64,000 nucleotides of DNA. It comes from Cristatella mucedo (taxonomy: Eukaryota > Bryozoa > Phylactolaemata > Cristatellidae). How positions within the stretch are numbered: the stretch's first letter is position 1; every line of letters begins with the position of its first letter. The stretch covers positions 1 to 64,000 of the forward strand of contig WPIO01000337.1 of the NCBI GenBank assembly GCA_009760855.2, in the 5' to 3' direction. Both the position numbers and the translations under genes were made by a program. The notes under the pieces were generated by a model. That model saw nothing but the letters and a program-made list of their open reading frames with translations. It did no database searches and was not told the origin of the DNA. Shown piece by piece: positions 47,331-58,399 of the stretch.

Positions 47331-47995
47331 AAACGATGGCCACTTCTCAAATCTAAATGCTTGGTAAATAGCTTGTAACTTTTCATAATCGATCAGCTCG
47401 TTTAATCCATATTTGTGACTTAGCATGAAGAAAATGCTAATAATTGCTCCGACTACTAGAAGCAGTGCTATTTTTCTGTAAAGCTTGCTTCTTTACGACT
47501 TTATGATCTCTTAAATGCTAACTACAAGGCACAAGCCCCTTGAAACAAAGCAGGGGCAGCACAAACCAATCGGTTTCTATAGTGGATTCTAGCCAATTTC
47601 GAGCACCTTGGGTGACCAGTGAGGATGTAATAGTGTATTTCTTTATATAAGCACCGTTTGATACATGAGCCGAGGATGTTGTTTTATCTCTATGATTGGA
47701 GCCTAGCAGCATAGCTGGGCTTCTTATAAGCTCTAAATTATTACTTAACAAAATGCTAACTGCCCCTTAGCGTCTGCTCGCTTTCGCAGTTTGCTTGTCA
47801 TCGGAAATATAGCGAGTCCTTAAAGGTGATCACTATTCGCGACACATGGAGAGGATCCGAGTCCAGTCTTAAACGATTCTGTATTGTCCACTTTGAGTGG
47901 TTGAGATAGCAGTTAAGCCTCTTTCGGTTCCATATAAATGTGGCCGTTTAATCAGTTGAACTTATTTCTGAAGCTCAATTTGCATCTGTCTTTCA
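47331..47995. other. Intron, no gene recognised
   Basis: AT-rich; nothing recognised. Confidence 0.4.
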
Positions 47996-48173
47996 ATGAC
48001 CGGAAATGAGTATGTCACTCTGCTATCTGTCTTGCTATTAATTATCAGCTGCTTGACTGTGCAGTTTGCTGGCAGTAGTCTAATTATGCAGTCAATGCGA
48101 CCTGGGGAACGCTGCCCAGGTAAGCAGCGATTTCTGCTTACGTTTGATTGGCATTTAGTTTGTGTGCTTATGT

Positions 48174-48251
<78 letters not shown>

Positions 48252-48595
48252 AAGCGTGCACAAGCTCACTCGGGCGTGCTTGGGCTTGCTTGAGTTGTTA
48301 TCTATTTGTCCTAAACTACTACTTGATAGATAAAGCCTATTGCTGCACCCTGCCATTTTTCAGTATTGGCCATGTCGTTCTCATGATTAGGTGTTGGAAG
48401 TGTTAGGTACATTTCAACACACCTGACGTTTTTTTCGTGGTTTTAGCCATCCCCCCCAAATACCTTAACGGGGACTGCTCAGTGCAATGTCACGGTGACT
48501 ATTTCTATATGGCCCCTGGGTCAAAGCCCAGTGAAAAGATGCTCATTTTCACGACCCAGGTCGTACCTTCTTCTGGGAGGTCACGATTTACCTAA
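47996..48595 (+). CDS. Possible nested gene: small secreted Cys-containing protein (2 exons)
   Basis: Exon 1 (47996-48119) runs from ATG through a signal-peptide-like N terminus: MTGNEYV, then hydrophobic TLLSVLLLIISCLTVQFAG. It ends in ERCP at donor CAG|GTAAGC, phase 1. Exon 2 begins at 48447 after CGTGGTTTTAG and, in matching phase, reads AIPPKYLNGDCSVQCHGDYF, then YMAPGSKPSEKMLIFTTQ, with an in-frame stop at 48593-48595. The intron between holds the TG microsatellite. It lies on the same strand inside the ROCO intron 46969-50520. No family recognised, and further exons may exist. It could also be a relic. The evidence is splice-phase agreement and the leader-like hydrophobic run. Confidence 0.4.
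48177..48250. repeat. (TG)n microsatellite
   Basis: About 74 bases of nearly pure TG. Cys-Val and His-Thr repeat frames over it are artefacts. Confidence 0.97.
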
Positions 48596-49454
48596 ACGGA
48601 AATCTGCATCGCCCAGCTTTATAATAGAAGTAGTAATAACTCTACGTGGAATCTATTGCACCCTAGTTCAACTAAATCTTAATCCCGACGATTTAAAGCT
48701 CCCTGCTACCTTAAGTAATGAATGACATGCATTCAGGCTATCTTGCCTAAGAAAACCTGCCAAAAAGAAAACAATGAACCTGTCCTTGTTCAAGTTATAA
48801 TGCGGCCGCTCAAACTAATGAATGTGACACGTCTGCCATCTGTAGTCTCTAGCTATTACTTTATCAGTGCCCGGTTCTCATCCGGTCGCCAGTATTTATG
48901 TGAATGTCCCACCTCCCTACGTGTCGAAGAATCGATTGAAGCTGGCGGGCCATATACTTGCACCATCGAGGGTTAAGTAGCTAGGATAAGGCTACTAATA
49001 TTCTGAGCTAATTAGTCTATGCCGTCACGCTAGCCAATCTAACTATCGACCAGCTGTCATGCTTGCTGTCAATTGGCTTCAAGCTGGTCAAGGTCGCCCT
49101 TCTGTGCATCCTACCGGCTAGCTGGCTGCTCTTGCTGCAGCTCCCCAGGGGGCACTGCTCTCCCATGCACAGATCCTGCTGGCTTGCCGTTTGTAGGTGT
49201 TGGCTTTCCTCTACCTAGCATTATATGTGCCGAGAATTTTGCCATGCTTGCAATATGATACTAAGGACATGCAGACGCATTCATATAGCATGGGCAAGCG
49301 ATCAGAGCATGTATTCAGGACCTTCTCTCCAAGAAACAACTGTCTTGCAGAAGCACAGCTTGAGTAAACCATCAACTTAAGCATTCGGCCAAATGTCGGC
49401 AAGCAGCTTCTCGTGTTAACCATGTGACACATGGTAGATCAAGGTTATTTGATA
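48596..49454. other. Intron or 3' part of the nested gene, unresolved
   Basis: The frame 48722-48976 contains YLCECPTSL and GPYTCTIEG, Cys-containing and protein-like, but I cannot connect it by splice sites. The rest has no recognised feature. Confidence 0.3.
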
Positions 49455-50170
49455 TTGGCAATAATACGTCAGTATATCGCCCTCAAAGAAAGTAATCTCT
49501 TTCTAGGCAATTTACGTGTGCTGCAAAGGTAGCAAAATCGAATGGTTAGTGGCAGCGCTCTCAATGTCATTTTGCCTAACATAGGTAGAGGTAACATGCA
49601 CAGGGTCACCACCCAAAAATGGTTAGTGGCAGCACTCTCAATGTCAACATGCATAACATAGGTAGAGGTGACATGCACAGGGTCACCATGCAAAAATGTT
49701 TAGAGGCAGCATGCATAGTAGAAGCACCCATAAGCACCCAAAGCAAGAATCTTGAGGAACCAATAAATGCTGTGATAATCAGATGCGTGCTATGGTTTAA
49801 TGGCATCAAGTCCGAAGATGCAGTAATGCCAGTAGGGAGTGAATACCGGGTTTTGGAAGCATGCAAACTAAGTGCAGGGTCTCCGAAGAATTTTAGGTCT
49901 TCAGGAGGTTGACTACACTATTTGATTCGGAGAAGTTGGTGGTATGAATCCAATCATGGCGGTGGATTAGGTCTGATATATGATTTGGAGTGAGGGAATG
50001 GAGTGGTCTACAAGTGACTTACAGAACCACGAAATCTATGCCCTGCTGAACAGTGCAAGCCTGGGAGATGTTTGTTTCGCGATACACATATTTCTCATCA
50101 TTGCGAGGATGGCAGACACTGTAGACTGCATGTGACCGGCATGTGATAAGTTAGAAGAATTCGGTAACAG
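49455..50170 (-). mobile_element. LINE family A, old copy
   Basis: Tail at the left (ATCGCCCTCAAAGAAAGTAA, CTTTCTAGGCAATTTACGTG), UTR with a local ~65-bp duplication (GGTTAGTGGCAGC..GGTCACCA twice, 49530-49690), then degraded RT C-terminal sequence. Confidence 0.75.
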
Positions 50171-50520
50171 AATGCATGCTTCTGGCATTTATTTCTGTAC
50201 TGTGGTTTGAAAGCCTGTGTTTCCTTCACTTTAGTTCATAATTAGATGAATCGGTATGTGTTACATCGTAAAAAATGTAATATAATTCTTCCCACTGCAG
50301 CTAGTTACCAGTAGCTATTATTAAGGATTACAGAACAGCTTGGCTAATCTTAGAGTTGAACCACCAGAGAAAAATAGGTTGGATCGACAGAGAATAATGA
50401 CTCACCTACAAATGGGTTCACGTTGACGAAAACCAATTTGTTGACTGCGATAGTGCCCCTTGTATTAAACTTTCCAACCGCGTTTAAAGGTGACTGACGG
50501 CTTTCGTTCTTTGTTTGCAG

Positions 50521-50702
50521 ATGATGATTCTGCTCGACCGGAATGCTCGGCTGAAAGCAGCAAGCGAAGTGACCTGAGAAGGCGATTCAAAAAAGCTAGG
50601 ACCATGTTGATTGCAGAGTTAGATACATCGGTCGTTCTTCAGGCTCTAGACATTCTCTATGGTGATGAACTCGTTACGGAGGCTCAAAAGCAAAATATTC
50701 AG
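50521..50702 (+). CDS. CARD-like exon 1 of ROCO gene
   Basis: A 182-nt exon entering in phase 1 after acceptor TTTGTTTGCAG (ends 50520), leaving in phase 0 at donor CAG|GTAAGC. After an acidic/Ser start (DDSARPECSAESSKRSD) comes an amphipathic helix RRRFKKARTMLIAELD, then TSVVLQALDILYGDELVTEA and QKQNIQ. The L(x)6ELD, LY(x)nLT-like and E/QxxI spacing is that of the first three helices of CARD domains. CARDs are death-fold modules for homotypic binding. The assignment is by pattern; another death-fold type is possible. Confidence 0.75.
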
Positions 50703-51843
50703 GTAAGCTGTCAAGAAAGTGTCGTGTGCCGATCTGAGACGGAAAAATGCTAATATCTGATATAGCCACCACGTCTATCTGGTATCTGAACAGCCTTATC
50801 AGTTAACTAGCAGCTGCAGCTAAATAACTTGCCTGCTCTTCCCTCGAACATTTAGCCGGTCTTGTAGGTAGTGCATCATAATTAGCCTACAACAAGTAGC
50901 TTTTTAAACCTTTTTTCTTGCCAGCTACAAACCATTGACTTTATTCCTTGCTGTTTTAGGTATTAAAAACCATAATTTCTTTCCACTTTTATTTCGAAGT
51001 GTGTGCTAATATTTCTCGCCTGCCTGTATAATGAGGCATTGTAAGGTGCACCCTTACTTATGCTTGTGCTGCTTAGAATACACGTTTTGCTTTTACGAAG
51101 GGAGAGGTTACGATAATGTCTTTAGATGTCTACATTTAGACCCTGACATTTGCATGATGACTTAATTGTCATAATGGAGTCGTAGCAGTAGTTAAGCTTC
51201 ATATTGCTTACATGAAAAGTAAAAATCCTGCCAATGATTTAGCTGTGGCTGCTAGCCGGATCTGGTACAATCCAAGATCATTCAAATGTGCGATTCATTT
51301 GTATACGTTTTTCCCTAAACTTGAACTGGCAGTGGTAAAATGCGATGCAGTATTGCTGGTTCGAACAGATCTCGTTGCTTATAAATAAATAGATAATGTC
51401 TGGCCAGGGAAGCAGAAAACTATTTTTGGTGAGCTTAACATTATTCAAGTTGTACGCGGTGCATGCTAAATCAAGTTTCGCTTCTTCGTGAAGTGGACCG
51501 ATTACAGTAAAAATGGTATTATGAGAGTAACGATTTATTCATAAAAGTTGAACATCTTAGTTTCGCGGTTATAATTTTCTTACAGTTACCGCTCAGCATT
51601 CCGTTGAAAAATGCAAGTGAGCTAGTGACTGCAGATGGCTACCGATTTGAGAGTTAGTGATAAAAAACAAAAGTTTAAAGCCATAAGCTTAGACAGCAAT
51701 GACCCCTGGCTCGCCGCCTGTTCTACATTGCTAATGATGAACCCATGTGTGGAACTTTATTGATTAAACTATTGCGAATTGTATTAAGCAATGTGACAAC
51801 TTATCCTGCTCTATGAACAAATGTAGGAGTCTACTGTTTTTAG
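50703..51843. other. Intron between the CARD-like exons
   Basis: AT-rich, no repeat recognised. Ends in GTTTTTAG at 51836-51843. Confidence 0.6.
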
Positions 51844-52016
51844 GCAGAGGCGAAGAGAAATGTTCAAATAGATACCGCAAGGTGCTTTGTCGACGTCATT
51901 GAGTCTCTTGGAGACGATGCGATCCTGGCTTTTGTTGCGTCTCTGGAGTCTAAATTCATCGAAAGACCAGATCTGGCTCAAGCTCTCAGGAATTACGGTT
52001 GTCATAGATTCTGACT
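51844..52016 (+). CDS. CARD-like exon 2 and C terminus of ROCO gene
   Basis: Terminal coding part: phase 0 acceptor at 51843, stop TGA at 52014-52016. It reads AEAKRNVQIDTARCFVDVIE, then SLGDDAILAFVASLESKF, IERPDLAQALRNYG and CHRF. This supplies CARD helices 4-6: the R..A..(F/L)(V/L)D.(I/L)...G..A...F...L pattern is characteristic. Together with the preceding exon the domain is about 95 residues, the usual CARD size, at the extreme C terminus. Roc-COR coupled to a CARD suggests a signalling adaptor in an innate-immune or death pathway (inference). Confidence 0.75.
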
Positions 52017-52421
52017 TTGATCACCTAGCTCGGACGCTAGCTGTGTCAGCTCACTAATCTGCCCCATTCATCATCAGATGCCAGGATTGTGAATGCATTT
52101 TTGTTAAGTTCATGAAGGCGCTTTTGCATTTTACTTTAGCTTGCTTGTTGGGATTCGGAATCTGCGGCCGTTAAATTTCACACTAAAAGGTAATATTCTT
52201 GTGTGCTTCTTAATAACTGCATTTTTATCGAGGCCCCGACCAACAATATAATTAAATGTAAATGAATGTTGCAGTGGTTGCACAAGAAACATAGTGGCCG
52301 TTGATTAAACCGCTTCAGTTCAAGGATCAACAAATAAAACCTTGGTCAATTTTCTAGAATGGCCTTTTGTGCAGAAATTTGCTTCTCTTATATGTGCCAT
52401 ATATTGAGGGGGGAAGTTGGA
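52017..52421 (+). other. Probable 3' UTR and end of the ROCO gene
   Basis: No coding frame. AATAAA at 52333-52338 in CAACAAATAAAACC is the first canonical poly(A) signal after the stop, ~320 bases downstream. Confidence 0.5.
52333..52338 (+). promoter_or_regulatory. Candidate poly(A) signal
   Basis: AATAAA downstream of the TGA at 52014, followed by T/G-containing sequence. Confidence 0.5.
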
Positions 52422-53348
52422 AATGATAATAATAATAAATATAATGCACGTGATAAAGCCCCGTCAGAGAACTCAATCTCTTTCTAGGCGCTTTACATTT
52501 GCTGCAAAGGGAAAGCTATTGAATGGTGAGTAATATCATGCTTGATAAACTACGTGAATAACATGGTTAGGGGTGGCATGCACAGTGTCAGCGTGCAAGT
52601 GTGGATAGTTGCAGCTTGCTGTGTCGGCACGCATAAGTACTTTAAGGACAAATCAGAGGGACCCACTAAATGCTGTCCTAAATAGGTGTGTTTTTAAGTT
52701 CTTTTTTAATGTGGTCAAGTCAGTCAAGTCCTGAAGCAGCTCGGGAGGGAGTTTCAGGTTTTGGGAGCATACAAACTAAATGCACGGTCTCCAAAGGATT
52801 TGAGGTTTGTACGGGGTATTTGTAAACTGTTGGATTCCGTAAAGTGGGTGGTACTATGCTTGGCCTGATGGGGGAGTATATCTGAGAGATATGTTGGAGC
52901 CAAAGAATGAAGTGACCTAAAAGTGAGCGATAAATTCTTGAAGTCAATTCGTTCTTTGACTGGTAGCCAGTGCAGATCGGCGACAAGTGGAATAATGTGG
53001 CAACTGCGACGCTCACGACAGACAAGCCTAGCTGCCGAGTTTTGCACCAGCTGCAATCGCCTGATCGCATATGCTGGCTGGCCAGTAAGCAGTGAGTTGC
53101 AGAAGTCGAGACGAGATGTCACGAATGCACGGACGTGGTCTCCTTATCTAAACTAGCCCGAATTTTAGCAATATTATGAAGCTGAAAATAGGCAGATTTG
53201 ACTGTGGAGCTGATATGGTCGTCTATCAAGAGGTCACTTTGGACCATGACTCCTAGATTTCGAACCGATTCAACTGCAGATATGCTGGAAGAGTCAATTT
53301 TGAGCGTCAGCCTTTCCAATTTCTATATCACACTGGGTTTGCCCATAT
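52422..53348 (-). mobile_element. LINE family A, RT C-terminal copy
   Basis: AAT-rich tail, hairpin with one change in the arm (AAAGCCCCG), UTR, then frames 52754-53122 (SRLDFCNSLLTGQPA, LHWLPVKERIDFK) and 53119-53319 (LGVMVQSDLLIDD). A small deletion separates the frames. Confidence 0.85.
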
Positions 53349-54460
53349 TATAATACTACCACATGCTTACTTTCGTCAGTTTACCCAAGCATGATATCTT
53401 ACTGTCAATAACTCATGGTGATTTCGCCACTTGAGGTGTTCTATAAAAGGCCTCGATGGAGATTCGGCGTTCTAAGAGCACAGTGCAAAGACACTTATTG
53501 CAGCTTTTGTGCTCTTATGGCAAAATACCCCTGAGAAATACGCATTTGAAAGTAGTCAGTTTTAATAAGGAACAGAGCGCCAAGCAGTAGATCCAGAGAG
53601 CGAAAATCTGTCCAGTATAGGGCGGCCGGCCTACATCATCAAGGTCTATGGTACCGGGTTCGCCAGGGTGTGCCCACTGCTTATTGGCAGTAAATTGTGG
53701 GCTGAATAGCCACGGTTGGCCCGTTCAGGCCTGCTCAAAAGGTCCGTCAGTCGCCGCACGTTGCTGTGTGATTGGTCAAGTGTATTAATATTAACAGCCG
53801 CTCTTATTGCGTTTAAGTCGTCCTCGAGCATGTGCTTGCAAAGAACTATGCCGGCTCGCGCTGGTGAAAGTGTCGCCAACAAACCTTCCTATCCAGTATG
53901 AGTGAGTGCCTAGAAGGAGATTGAGTTCAATTTAGGCTCTTCTGCCGCTGGATAAGAGAGTCTGCAGCGTCAGACAAAAGTTTGCTCGCAGAACGCTATG
54001 GGAATGTCTCCTCAATGTTAACAGCTGCAGCCTCCATCCAGCGGACCATCATCGAACATCTTAATAGGCTGTGTGGGAAATATGTACTGCATTTTAATTA
54101 GCGAGACGGCTTCGTCGTGTCAATTTTATTCATACCTCATATAGTGAGCATCATATTTTATCAAGTGGCCAGCTGAAAAGCGATACTTTCTGACACTAAG
54201 TACTCGTCCGGGGGATAGGGTAGGATACAGGCTCTTTATGATTCAGGTTGCGGTTTCGAGTACTGCAGTTGGAGGTTTATTATTGCCTGCTGCAAAGGGT
54301 GTTGATAACCGAAAAGGCTTGTCGCTAAACTAATGACTGTTGAATCGGCTGACCGTAACGATAAAAAGAGGCTGACGGGTAAAATTCAGGGATTATAAAT
54401 TGGGCTGGCGCTTCTGTTGCTCTTTATTTTCCCTGCCGTTTGGCGGTTGGTTGATCCCTT
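53349..54460. other. Intergenic, no gene recognised
   Basis: Mixed composition; no exon or repeat recognised. Confidence 0.4.
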
Positions 54461-54654
54461 ACTTGTGCATGTTGCCACTAACCACATTTGCATGCTGACC
54501 CTGTGCATCTCACCCCTAACCATATCGTTTGTTTTCAAGCATGATTTTACTTACCATTCAATTGCATTTCACTTTACAGCAAATGTAAAGCGCCTAGAGA
54601 GAGATTAAGTTCTCTGAGGGCGCTTTATCAAGTGAATTATTATTAATATTATTA
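54461..54654 (+). mobile_element. LINE family A, well-preserved 3' tail
   Basis: GTTGCCACTAACCACATTTG, CATCTCACCCCTAACCAT, AAAGCGCCTAGAGAGAGATT, TTCTCTGAGGGCGCTTTATC and ATTATTATTAATATTATTA. It shows the perfect hairpin arms of the family. Confidence 0.9.
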
Positions 54655-56062
54655 CTTCACTTCCGGTACTCGTCTAGTGACAGCTGCTGAGTCGAGGATC
54701 GAAATCGCTTAAGAGCAATGTTATTTTGCTGCTGGATACGATGATGTACTATAAGTGCGACTTACGTTCGCACTTCAATCAGTAGCTTTTGGAAATATTA
54801 ATTGCATCAAGTACGAGCACAGTCCCTCTACGAGCATGAGATCTTTATTTTATCATTGCCTTTGCTGAAATTAAAGCGTATCAAAGCTCACTGCATGAGC
54901 GCCTTGAAAACAAATCCTCGTCGACCCAGTCAATCCTGCTAGGAACTGTTGCACTGTTATCGTTCATTTCATGACGTCAGTTAGTAGCGAGCTCCCGATT
55001 TGGCCCTAAATAGAGAGAAAAACCGTGAAATTTTTTAGTTATTCTCAAGCGACAGAGTGCGCTCCTGACTAGCGGGCGTATGTCTTGCTTTTTAGTTTAG
55101 TTCTCGTTCACTCACCTTTGAAATCTGGCTCTCAAGACAGACGTCGGAGCTCTGCCATCTCAATGGGGTGGTGCAGACGCACATCCCTGAGGAGGAATTC
55201 CATTGTCTTCAGCCGACTGGGATTAAGGCTGCTGTCTGTGTCACTGCGTTGCGTTCCAGTCGTCTCTGCTCAATCCATTGCCCAGATCTCCGAAAGCGAA
55301 TGAGTGCAAAACCATAAACAACCAAACAAAAACTGCGAAGTGAAACGGTTTATCGCAAAGGAACCATGCGGGCAATTTTACGTAGGGGTCTGCATTAGCG
55401 GCTTACACGCCTCATCGGCAAAGTGCTGGATGTCGGCGTGTTGGTGGTTTTCGCACGAGAGCGTATTGTCGAAGGGGGAGTCGGGACGTCTAGGTACGAG
55501 CTGGCTCGTATGTCGGCTGATCGTCACAGCGTCCTTTACTGACATCGTGCGGCGAAGAATCGGTTGGGACCATCCTGCAGTAGACCATTTGGCGACTCGA
55601 TGCGATCCACTCAGATGAAAATATGGGCTCAGGTTGTCCTGACAATTTGCTAGCGAAGCATTGACCACGGGATGGGGAATGTCACAAACTGTTATGAGAA
55701 TGGACCATTCTCATGGGACGCTACGCTATTGTTTGAATGGCACAGAATGTATCCCAATCTGATTGAATTCACCGTATAATACCATGAAAAGGTAGGGCCA
55801 AGCTCCAGTTTATGTTGAATAATCAAGCGAACTTTTTTGAATGCGTTCTACGTTAACTCAGTCCATTGCACATGCATAATCAATGGAAATGCATGGCAAT
55901 AGCTCCATTATCTCTATCCTGTGCATGACCGCAAGTAACGGCTAATTATAATGCACACCGTTACTATTGAGTTCTCACGAATGAAATGGACATTGAAAGG
56001 AGCTTTGGAATGTTGAGTTATGCTGGCTCAAATCGGCTGACGGCCAGTGTCCTACTTTCCAG
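54655..56062. other. Intergenic, no gene recognised
   Basis: Open frames at 55085-55303 and 55304-55618 have no recognised features. Ends at a CTACTTTCCAG acceptor. Confidence 0.4.
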
Positions 56063-56358
56063 GCGATGTTGACGACAGAAAACTTGTTTTGGCTATTGAA
56101 AGATCTGTTGAGGCTTTCAAAAAGTGGACCCAGCGTCACTTCGATGCGATCCGAGCTGATGACAGCATGAGTGCAGTGCTTCGTACCTTAGCTAACAAAT
56201 ATCGACCAGGGGGTGAGGAATGTCCGGCCTCGTATTGAACTCGACGCATCGAAATCGTTAGGTTGTCTGTAAATACAGCAGAGTCAAACTCTGCACCAGC
56301 AGCAATTTTGAAGCATGCGAACAATTCCCCCAGTGAGGCACAATCCGGAGCCGTATGA
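56063..56358 (+). CDS. Orphan exon pair, unknown protein C terminus
   Basis: Exon 56063-56212 (150 nt, phase 1/1) follows acceptor TTTCCAG and ends at GTGAGG. It encodes DVDDRKLVLAIERSVEAF, KKWTQRHFDAIRADDSMS and AVLRTLANKYRPG, strongly helical and charged. A 66-bp intron ends in AAATACAG. The second part (56279-56358) continues in phase as ESNSAPAAILKHANNSPSE, AQSGAV, then TGA. The first exon is phase-compatible with the ROCO donor at 46968, so an alternative C terminus is conceivable, as is the end of another gene. No family recognised. Confidence 0.35.
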
Positions 56359-56449
56359 CGTATGAGCGCTGCTGAGGCCAAGGTCTTCGGTCTCAGCATC
56401 TAGCAGCGGGAACGAGAAGAGGTGCTGGACAGCATACTCGGCATCTTTA

Positions 56450-56700
<251 letters not shown>

Positions 56701-56719
56701 GCCTATAATTTTCTTTGGA

Positions 56720-57310
56720 ACTCATCGCGTGTTTGGGGCTTGAGTTGAGCAAACTTGCCGTTTTCAGCGAAGGCGGTTTGACTTTCTTTTGCAGCTTCTT
56801 CTAAGCATATAGTAAAAAGAAACGGAAGCGTGACGCTGCATTCGTGCCAAAATGCGTTCAGAACTCGAGTCATCAACATATTAACGATGCAATGGATGGT
56901 TGGAGAGTCGCTATGGTTGGGAAATCCCGTGCGGTTCTATTTTCTACAATCCCACCTGCTCACCCTGGCCTCATCTTACGACTAGCAAGAATCCTCGGGT
57001 GACCCTCTCACCTCCTAACAACATACCACTGCATCAACAAAGCGCGGGATGTCCGAGCGGGAGCGGCCGTCGAGCCAACGTCGGTGGTGGGGGGGGGGGC
57101 TAGTCGGCCTTTGACGTCACCGTCGGCGGGCGACCAAGGCCCGTCAGTAGGTAGGCGCGAGCACAAAATGGCCACCCGCCGCGCATTCGCGGCGAGGGAA
57201 TCCGACGCCGCAAACAGGCACGCAATCAATCCCGGTAGCTCGACGGTTTGGTTTAAGTACCGTTAAGCCAACCGCAGCCGCAGCCGACTGTTACTGCGAG
57301 GTGCTCCGGT
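56720..57310. repeat. GC-rich module E, copy 1 (partial)
   Basis: Matches 58540-59070: AGAAACGGAAGC, GTTCAGAACTCGAGTC, CAATCCCACCTGCTCACC, GACCCTCTCACCTCCTAACA-like, GCGGCCG and CCGCAGCCG in order. Contains a run of G at ~57090. No convincing coding frame. Confidence 0.8.
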
Positions 57311-57879
57311 ATTGTAAGAAAAGTACCCTTTTAGGACATTTCCCTTTTCAATCCTCCTCATGCTCACAATCGTTCGCATTTCAAAGTCTTGAAATGGAAA
57401 ATGTCCCAAGTATACTTTTCCTCCAACATTAAACTTTTGTCCTATTTATTTTTTCAATTAAATGAAATTTATTTTCTTAATATAGACGTATAGAAAAAGT
57501 CCTCAAAAGGGAAACTCGTTTCATACCGAAGTAAGAAGACTAATGAATATTGATGACTTAACTCCAAATAAAATTATTGCTTCTAGGCTTCATAAGTTTA
57601 AATTAGATTTTATTGGAGCAAGCGGAAAACATGAGAGATATGTTCGCAAAGGAAGAGACTATTCAGCAACTGAAATTGATGATTTATTTAATAGTATAAT
57701 AACGATGCCGACGCATTTGATTCGGGAGACCCAAATGGAAGATTTCAGCTCATCGTTAAAGCGCTTAACCAGCTCGTAACCTCTATTACTGCTAGGTAGT
57801 GTGGGCGCGGGATTGCCGCCTCGTTCAGCCCAAACGAGACTCACTCACGTCCAGTAGGCAATCTAGGCGTGAGCAGGTA
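57311..57879. other. AT-rich stretch, no gene recognised
   Basis: A plus frame at 57543-57779 (MNIDDLTPNKIIASRLHKF..) is AT-rich and may be a fragment of an unknown mobile-element protein. No motif supports an assignment. Confidence 0.35.
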
Positions 57880-58230
57880 ACTCCTTAGCAGCCTCTCTCT
57901 ATCCGCCTATTGGGAATGGATTATGAATGGGTGCACTGTCACGTGATTTGATCTAAGTTTGATAGATGGGTCGAGCGATGGGTGGCCGGATAGTGGATTA
58001 CTTCGGATAGAATGGCCGAAGCAAGAAAATGAACGGACCCAGAACTGAATGACGAAGTTTTGCAATCGATGTGCCGTTTGAGGGGGCATGAAGTACGGGT
58101 CCATGGGAAGCCATTTGTCGAGGCGACTACGACGTACAAGACAGACGAGCCTCGTCGCTCAGTCATGTGCCGTTTGGAAGCTTCTCATTGCTCAGGCTGG
58201 AAGGTGTGCGACATTTGTTGAGATACAGCT
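57880..58230 (-). mobile_element. LINE family A, very old RT fragment
   Basis: Minus-strand pieces align to the RT C-terminal region: RLVCLVRRSRLDKWLPM, HIDCKTSSFSSGSVHFLASA and ILSEVI parallel LVCRERRS, RIDFKVLSLTFRSLHSMAPA and LSDI. Confidence 0.5.
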
Positions 58231-58399
58231 TTCGAGACTGGCTCAGCTTTCATACAGCTGTCAGCTGTCATACTTGTATGGACCGAATGATTTACCGCCG
58301 GTGCCGTCGTCCTAGCGATGAAAAATCTCCGTCGGCATGCAAGCGGTTGCCCGCCGCTTCAGAGACAAACGTCACCGTGCGAGCAACGCGAATCTGCTT

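Noticed and set aside
48148-48406. Cys-Val and Thr-His repeat proteins on either strand
   Set aside because: Translations of a pure TG microsatellite.
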